Source: Apiosordaria backusii
Taxonomy: Eukaryota > Ascomycota > Sordariomycetes > Sordariales > Lasiosphaeriaceae
Length of the DNA stretch: 64,000 bases
NCBI GenBank assembly: GCA_030549205.1
Contig: JAUKTV010000005.1
Location: 1,860,001-1,924,000, forward strand
Direction of reading: 5' to 3'
A program made the translations under genes and the position numbers. Positions 57,433-64,000 of the stretch are shown here, piece after piece (the stretch's first letter is position 1; the number at the start of each line of letters is the position of its first letter). Under the pieces are notes generated by a model. It was given only the letters and a program-made list of their open reading frames with translations, had not been told where the DNA came from and ran no database searches.

Positions 57433-60205
57433 ATGGATCCCATGGAAGAAGACCCGGAGGGCGGCAACCCGGTTCCATCGCTGCCGCCGCCCACTCCCGG
57501 CGGGACCAACCCGGCACCAGCTCTCAGTTCGTCGTCGGTTGCTACCCCATCGTCTGTCTCAGTCTCTGGCCCTGCTTCCCAGCACGCCGGTGTATCCAAA
57601 AGGAGGAGAGGTCTCGGGGTTGTGACACCCAATGCTTGCACAGAGTGTCGCAAGAAGCGTGCAAAGGTTCGTGCTTCCCACTTGACAGTCATCGTCCCAT
57701 AGGCCTTGGCCTTTAAACTGACCATTGGTGCCCCCACCCAGTGCGACGGACAAAGACCATGCAGTCGGTGTAAATCTCAAAAAGATGTCGAATGCATCTA
57801 CGAAATCCCGGTCCGCCAGTCCAAGGAGAACCTTCGGAACGAGATCGAGCAGCTTCGAAAGGCGCAACGCAGCAGCGACCAGGTCTTTACGGCCCTCACT
57901 CGAAGCGACCACTGGGAAGATGTTCTCAAGCGACTGCGCAACGGCCAGAGCGTCGACGATGTTTCGGAATGGCTGCATAGTCTTCACTCCCAGCAAGGGG
58001 CTGGTGCGCTTCCTCCCATCAGTCGCATCATGGTCTCCGCTGGTGTTGGTTATGGTAGCGTACCGCCCCCTCGCGGCATGACTGGCTTTCCTGCTGGATC
58101 ATCGACTGGCTACATGCCATTACCTTCCGCGTACCATGCGGTCAGTCCGGTGTCCAGCCAGGCCCCCTATACCATTCACCCTGAAGATCATCAGAGCCCT
58201 TGGGGCGGTCACTTCTCAACCCAAAGTCATACTACTACTACACGTAGTGACTCGGCCCCAGACATTATGAACTGGAGTTCTTCAGAGACGATACGACCGC
58301 CTCCTCACTCGCGTGTTGGGTCGTGGATTGAAAGCCAAGGCAGCACTGCTGATGCTTCAAAGTTCCGTGGGCTGGAGAAGGTCTTACTTCCCGACATCCC
58401 AGAAATGCGAGTCCCAACGGCGACATGGACCAACATAGCATCGGACCCAGGCCTTGTCCAGCATCTTCTGGCGCTGTACTTTTGCTGGGAGTATCCCACC
58501 TTTGCGTCACTGAGTAAAGAGCATTTCCTGCGGGATTTCACCGACGGACGTCCACGGTTTTGTTCCTCTATTCTTGTGAACGCGTTGCTCGCATTGGGGT
58601 GTCGGTTCTCGAGTAAACCAAATACCCGGGCCAACCCAAATGATCCCTATACATCAGGAGATCACTTCTTCAAGGAGTGCCAGCGTCTTTTCTATCGGGA
58701 AACCGATCACCACAGTCTGACGACCATCCAGGCCCTTGGAATAATGTCCATTAGGGAAGCTAGTTGTGGGAGAGACTCGGAAAGTTGGTATTACGCTGGC
58801 CAGAGCATTCGTCTCGCGATTGAGATGGGGCTTCATCGTGTGGAGGACGACGGAAGAGATGACGATGTGGCCGCTGTCCAAGCAGCCACATTCTGGGGGG
58901 CGTTTGCTCTGGACCAGTAAGCACGCACATCCACTATTTATTTTGCTTTTCATCTTGTTTGATAAACCTAACGTCACATCTAGTGCATGGTCTTTGGCAA
59001 CTGGATCTCTCCCTCAGTGCTCCTGCTTCCCACGACTTCCGCCAAAACCCGCAATCATAGACGACATTGAGGCCTCTTTATGGATTCCCTACACAGATGA
59101 TGGTAAGGGAATCACCATAACCGGACCACCAACAACCGATGGAAGGCTAAATTCACCCTCAGGCACACCGCTCGAGAGATCGTGTGAGCAACCCTCAAAT
59201 GTACGGTCAGTCTATAAATGTTTTTGCGAGCTCAGTGAGCTTGTACACCAATCCTTGTACATTATGCATTCTCCTGGGCGGCCACTCACCAGCAAGGACT
59301 TGCTTGCTATTTACACGCAATACTTAGACTGGTACGATCGGATCCCGGAAGTTCTCCGCCTGGGCCACAACTTCACCCCGGCGGTCTTGTTTGCGCAGTA
59401 AGTTCCCATGTCGATCTTTCTGCGAGTCTTTGTATTGATCTTTGCTCACACGGTTCTGTTTTGCAGCATGTACTATCACTTTGCCATTCTACTTCTTTTT
59501 CGGCCTCTAATCAAGCTTCGCATCATTGGCTCGCGTGTCTCTCCTCGGGATGTTTGCTCTCAAGCAGCAGACGCCATCTCTGGCCTCCTGCGTTCATATT
59601 CGCAGCTCTACACGCTGAGACGCACACCATCATTTGTTCCCTACTTTGTCCTCACGTCGACGATTATGCACCTGGCCATTGGAGCGGCACGGTCAGAGGA
59701 GAGTCAACGAGGCTCTGGTACCGGTGGCGATTCTGATCAGACCGTCAGGATAGCGGCGCAAATAGATCCGCGTATTGCTGATGCGCTCAGCCGTGGGATT
59801 GCTGACTTGACGGAGATGGCACCTTGTCACCATTTCGCAGAACAAGCGCTCAACATCCTCCGGTTTTTGGCCAAAAAGTGGGATATCAACGTGGATATAC
59901 AGGCAGCTAAAGGGGAAGCATCTATGGAACGGTTACCAGATCTGGCGGACTCGTCGACTCGCCCATCAACGAGTAGTCTCAACTTTTTTGCGCCCAACTT
60001 CAATGAATCCGATTTCAGCAGCACGTGGGGTGAAGGTAACGGAACGGCGCCCGGTACTAAACAAGGACATGAGGATAAACCGGCGGGCGCTGAGAATATA
60101 GCCAGCAGTATGCAGAATCCTTTATTTTGGCCCTTCCCGATGCAAGGCCGACCGATGCTGGCCAGCGGGAAGGAATTGGAGGCGGCAGGCTTTGAATTGA
60201 TATAG
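57433..60205 (+). CDS. Zn2Cys6 transcription factor, NIT4/NirA-like regulatory region
   Basis: DNA-binding regulator of the fungal binuclear cluster class, acting in the nucleus. Four exons (57433-57666, 57742-58916, 58984-59397, 59467-60205) give 853 residues. The zinc cluster is C69, C72, C79, C85, C88, C96 (C-x2-C-x6-C-x5-C-x2-C-x7-C); the first intron falls between K78 and C79. A probable linker and coiled coil follows (KENLRNEIEQLRKAQRS). The fungal-specific transcription factor domain starts near residue 300 (LVQHLLALYFCWEYPTFASL) and contains GQSIRLAIEMGLHR and MYYHFAILLLFRPLI. This last part, with LRRTPSFVPYFVLTSTIMHL, resembles nitrate regulators of the NIT4/NirA group and S. pombe thi1, but the zinc cluster differs, so the target pathway is open. 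The C-terminus is Ser-rich. Confidence 0.92.
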
Positions 60206-61796
60206 CAACACCCCTGGACTAATGCTAAGATGCTGCGCGGCCTCGGGGCCGGTCTTCATGACAGGATATGGAATAGTTCAGGCGAGCATGGGACCATCAT
60301 GTGGAATACAGCAGAGCGAGATATATGGCGGAGTTTAACGGTCGGGTGTCATGGCTGTGTGGCGCTGGAGGCAGAAGGTCTGGAGATGGCACAAGGCGTT
60401 TGGCTTGCGACTCGATACCCCGATTTACACTATGAAAACATAAGATACAAGACATCGTTTTGTCCCTCTCCCGTCTTTGGCGTGGATCCGTCCCCGTTCC
60501 CAGGAGTCCTAAGAGCCGCAATTAATGGTTCCATTCGTTCCCGTTCCCCGCTTCCTGGCCGGGGGAGGTTGGGCTAGGCCGGTGATGTTATCCAGTCGTC
60601 TTTCTTCCTTCGAAACATCACCCGCTGTAGGGCACGGCTTACTTTTGGTCGCAGTTGACACGAAGAGCAGAAGCGGATGCACATTGCCCGAGCTGGCACG
60701 AAAAAGGCAGCTGCCGTCTGGATTTCCGGGCATACGCTGGATCGAGAGAGGTCATGCAATGCAGAGGCAGGTTCAGGTTAATGAAGTTCTCTTGTTTTCT
60801 ACCTTCATGCTCCTCAAGGTTTCGGTAGTATCGGAGAGGCCCGCCCGGTTGTCGTTATTCTCCCCACGCTAGCAGCCCCTTGGTCCCTCTGCTACACGTG
60901 GTGTCAGGGGTCAGACGAAAATCTCTTTTGAGGAGAACAGCAGATTCTCGATCCTGATTGTGATGATGGGATGGACATGTGGAGAGATGTGAGACTCTGG
61001 GGACAACCCTTCGCAACCCCCTCTCATAAGCAGACTCATCGAGGGGCAGGCAGTCTCGAGGGGGCAAACAATGGACGAGGGAGCCAACATGTCCACACGC
61101 GTGATGATTGGATGACACCCTGCAGGCTTGGTGTTTCGAAACGCCAGAACCAGCGGCTTCCATGGTGCGGTGTTGCCTCCGGGGTTCGTTTCAGGTGGTC
61201 AGCCCCTCCAAACGCTTCCCCAATCAGAAAGGCTTGTCTGCTGAAGAAGCTTGCGAGCATGCTCCCGCGGACACACCTGCCCTACGATCTCCCGCACCCT
61301 GTCTGTCTTTCTCGCTGCCAGGTATGCGGCCCAATGGCTGCTCGAGGTGTCTTTTTTTTTGCTCGATTGACGTGGTCGACATTGTTTGTTCTCATGGTGT
61401 TTTTTTTCTTGCTTCCATTTTGTTCCCAGTGCGTCGGTGCCTCCGCCCAGACCAATCCAATCCACCCCCCTGGTCCCTGACCCTGGCTGTTGGTTAGAGT
61501 TGCACCATCTGATTTCCCTATTCCCTTCGAGAAGAGCTCGAAGCTCGTTACCTCGTATTATATCCTCCAGTGTCCCGCAGGCACACGCGCCTTGTCGTCT
61601 TGATCACCTTTTTTCCCTCCTTTTCGCCAAATCTTGCAATTGGCAGCTGCCATGACGGCCTGGTAGACCGGCCGCTTCTCTTCTTCACGTTTTACGCGTC
61701 TTTCAATTCGATTGTTTCCTTTGCCTTCTGAGCCCTCTTATCTCTTAGTTCATTCCTACCTTGGCTCAACAGCTTTTTCATCTGATTTTATTCTTG
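60206..61796. other. intergenic region, promoter and leader of the C2H2 gene
   Basis: About 1.6 kb without a supported gene. The part from 61500 to 61796 is T/C-rich, typical of a long fungal 5' leader. Possible short upstream ATGs occur before 61797. Confidence 0.45.
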
Positions 61797-63705
61797 ATGG
61801 ATCCGTTTGGAGAACCAGCGGCCGACACCTTGGCCGCGGCTCGTCTTCACGTCCAAGCCCTCACTGACTGTGGACTTCCACGCGAGGCTCTTTTACGGGC
61901 GCTGCTTGAGAATTACGGTGATGGTATGTTTGGCGCGCCAATTTGCTGACTCAGTGCGAGTGTGTTGACGTGGGAATAGGGTCTTCAACTGGGACTGGGA
62001 ACGCCAACACGGCGCCTGTGGGGATGGAGATGGGCGGCTACGCTCAACCACATCAGCAACCGCAGCAACATCACCAACAGCAGCAACCGCCACATCCGCA
62101 CTTACAGCAGCAGCAGCCACCACAGCCTTCACCACAACTACAATCACAGGTGAACCAGCCAATTATTCCGGGGAAAATGATGCAACACAATTTTGGTTTC
62201 CATTCCGGCACACGGCTGTCCATATCGACGACATCGAGCTCGCAGTCATCAGCGTCAGGGAGGGCCAGCATACTATCAACAGCAACCACGATGAGCTCCG
62301 TCTCATCCCAAGCAGGAGGAGCCCAAGATATTGCGCCGCTGCCCACGCCGCCTGCGCCGCCCGTAAAGAGCAACAACCGGGGAACTTCCAAACCGCAAGG
62401 CGCCTACTGGTGCACCTTTTGTGACGTTGCTTTCCAACGCAAGTTTGACTGGAAACGCCATGAGGACGAGTTTCACGAGAGATACAAGCGCTATCCGTGT
62501 CCGAACTGCAATCGCATATTTTGGGGAGCCAATACCTTCAATCAGCACCACAAGAATGCCCACGGCTGCACGACATGCCCCCACGCAGATCGGGTGGTAC
62601 GATACACACAGCGGAAAACCGCATGGTAAGTTCCGTCTCTTCATGTTGTTTTCTAATTTCTGCGCCATTCAATGTTTGTGAAGGAGGGGTAAGCAGCAGG
62701 ATTCCTTCCCGATCCTTGCTCGGCCTTCCGCCCCCAAATAAGGCTGCCAGCTCGCGGCCACAGCTGGGACCCTTGATTTGGACAGCAGCGCGGACCATAG
62801 CGGGCAACTAACAGTCTATTTTCAGGGCTTGTGGTTTTTGCGGAGGTTTTCTTGCCAGCCGCGATCGGTATTTCGACCATGTCGCCCGCCATTATGAGGA
62901 TGGATGCAACAAAGGACACTGGAACCACTCACTCGTCATCTACGGTCTACTTCATCAACCCTCGATCAGCCATGCCTGGAAGGAGCTCGATGCCGCACTC
63001 TACGGCCACTTGCCACGCGAACAGCAACCGATGCTTGAATGGGATATCAAGGTGACCGGCAACGCCCCCGGATTCTTGGAAGGTGAAAGCCCGGGAAAAC
63101 TCCAGGATTTGCTCGAATTTTTTAACGAAAGTAATGATGACCCGCGATTTCTTGCACGACTCGCTCACGACCAGGCCAATATTCGATTTCGGCATGAGGT
63201 CTTACAGCCTGGTGGTCTGTCACCTACCGACGCAGTCTCGCGGCCTATTTCCGAGCCCCCGAAGCTGAAGTCCTCTGCTTCAGCTAAGCCACTTTTGTCG
63301 AATAAACACATGTCCACGCCACAGCCTTCGGGGGGACTTGATGGGCCTCCACCAGCTTACGACAGCAGTTCCGTGCAGCACGTTCTGAAGAAACAGCGGA
63401 GCCTGGCGCCTTCGATGGATGCATCGTACTCCAAGCCTCACATGTTTAGCACACCACCACCGCAACAGCAGCAATTACCTCAGCCGCCACAATTACCTTC
63501 TCACAAGCTGATCAATAACCCTTTTATTACCGCGGCCCCAGAACCTCAGCCTCCCAATTTGTTAGGAATTCAGCTCGAAACTACTGCACCCGGAGGATTC
63601 TACGATTTGACGCTTACACACGTGCACCCGCATATTCAGGGGCACAGCATGAACGACATTGCTCAGCAGCAACAGCAACAACAGCAGCAATTACTACAGC
63701 AGCAG

Positions 63706-63763
<58 letters not shown>

Positions 63764-63927
63764 GACAGTTATCGCCGCAAGAACAACAGCCACAATTCCT
63801 TCCGCAGATTAATCCGATCAATCTATTCGACGACTGGAGCAGCATGGCGGGAACAATGGTGGACGACGGGACAGGAACGTGGTGGCAAACGGCGCAACAC
63901 CCGAATACACACCAAGGGCCGCCGTAG
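61797..63927 (+). CDS. C2H2 zinc-finger protein with polyglutamine tracts
   Basis: Likely transcription factor. Three exons (61797-61923, 61980-62625, 62826-63927) give 624 residues. An in-frame ATG at 61761 would add twelve hydrophobic residues; I prefer MDPFGEP. After LHVQALTDCGLPREALLRALLENYGDG, a helical head, comes a Gln/Pro/His-rich stretch. The zinc fingers follow: WCTFCDVAFQRKFDWKRHEDEFH, PCPNCNRIFWGANTFNQHHKNAH, and, after the second intron, ACGFCGGFLASRDRYFDHVARH. The order of three fingers plus HWNHSLVIYGLLHQP is seen in a filamentous-fungal family without assigned targets. A tract of 31 Gln and 2 Leu is at about 536-568. The end is acidic and aromatic (INLFDDWSSMAGTMVDDG), which could be an activation domain. 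Confidence 0.88.
63664..63762 (+). repeat. CAG/CAA polyglutamine repeat
   Basis: Thirty-three codons, 31 Gln in mixed CAG and CAA order and two Leu codons, within the C2H2 gene. The interruptions by CAA mean the DNA is less slippage-prone than a pure CAG run. Confidence 0.95.
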
Positions 63928-64000
63928 TGATTTTATATATCATCGCTTTCGACTACATCGATTTTCATTTGTTTGGGGAATTTCTTGGATGGGACACGGG

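Overview
The window reads as nuclear DNA of a filamentous ascomycete, most likely a Sordariomycete close to the Sordariales (inference from gene style, not from a search). The evidence is short spliceosomal introns, mostly 45-160 nt, with GTATGT/GTAAGT/GTGAGT donors and CTAAC/CTGAC branch points. It also carries families typical of Pezizomycotina: a Zn2Cys6 regulator, a Pth11/rhodopsin-like membrane protein, a tyrosinase and sterol 24-C-methyltransferase. Genes lie singly on both strands with no operons. There is no rRNA, CRISPR array or intact transposon that I can support.

Layout. 1-4150: no gene; a strand-asymmetric C-rich and homopolymer zone. 4157-5988 (-): five-exon Pro/Gly-rich conserved-looking hypothetical. 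6.4-10.8 kb: gene-poor. 10.8-17 kb (- strand cluster): AlaX-type tRNA-editing protein with a possible mitochondrial leader, a SAM methyltransferase, an intron-containing tRNA-Thr (+), a gamma-glutamylcyclotransferase-like protein and an SLC35F-type transporter. 18.0-18.8 kb (+): a short-chain dehydrogenase broken by one frameshift. 20.2-21.3 kb (+): a type II membrane protein with an apple/PAN-like C-terminal domain. 22-32 kb: dense core genes, PDB1 (-), ERG6 (-), SLT11/RBM22 (+), MZM1 (-), ZUO1 (+) and a 462-aa hypothetical (-). 33.9-35.2 kb (-): secreted tyrosinase. 35.2-38.7 kb: gene-poor, with a 21-bp heptad repeat. 38.8-40.9 kb (+): 691-aa hypothetical. 42.0-43.4 kb (-): Pth11-like membrane protein. 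43.4-47.2 kb: gene-poor. 47.2-49.8 kb (+): SRPK-type kinase. 51.8-53.2 kb (-): IWS1, sharing a divergent promoter with BRL1/BRR6 (53.8-55.5 kb, +). 57.4-60.2 kb (+): Zn2Cys6 transcription factor. 61.8-63.9 kb (+): C2H2 zinc-finger protein with polyglutamine.

The genes serve separate housekeeping roles. RNA work includes SLT11 in the spliceosome, SRPK phosphorylating SR proteins, IWS1 in Pol II elongation, BRL1 in nuclear-pore assembly, and ZUO1, AlaX and tRNA-Thr in translation. Mitochondrial work includes PDB1, MZM1 and perhaps the long AlaX isoform. ERG6 belongs to ergosterol synthesis. The accessory layer is tyrosinase, the Pth11-like protein, the broken SDR and the apple-domain protein. 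I found no clear multi-gene novel system. The best leads are the two-start AlaX gene, the two homopolymer/indel frameshifts, the tRNA with a long intron, the SRPK first intron and the unexplained gene-poor islands. All splice models were built by eye from reading frame and GT-AG signals and need transcript support.
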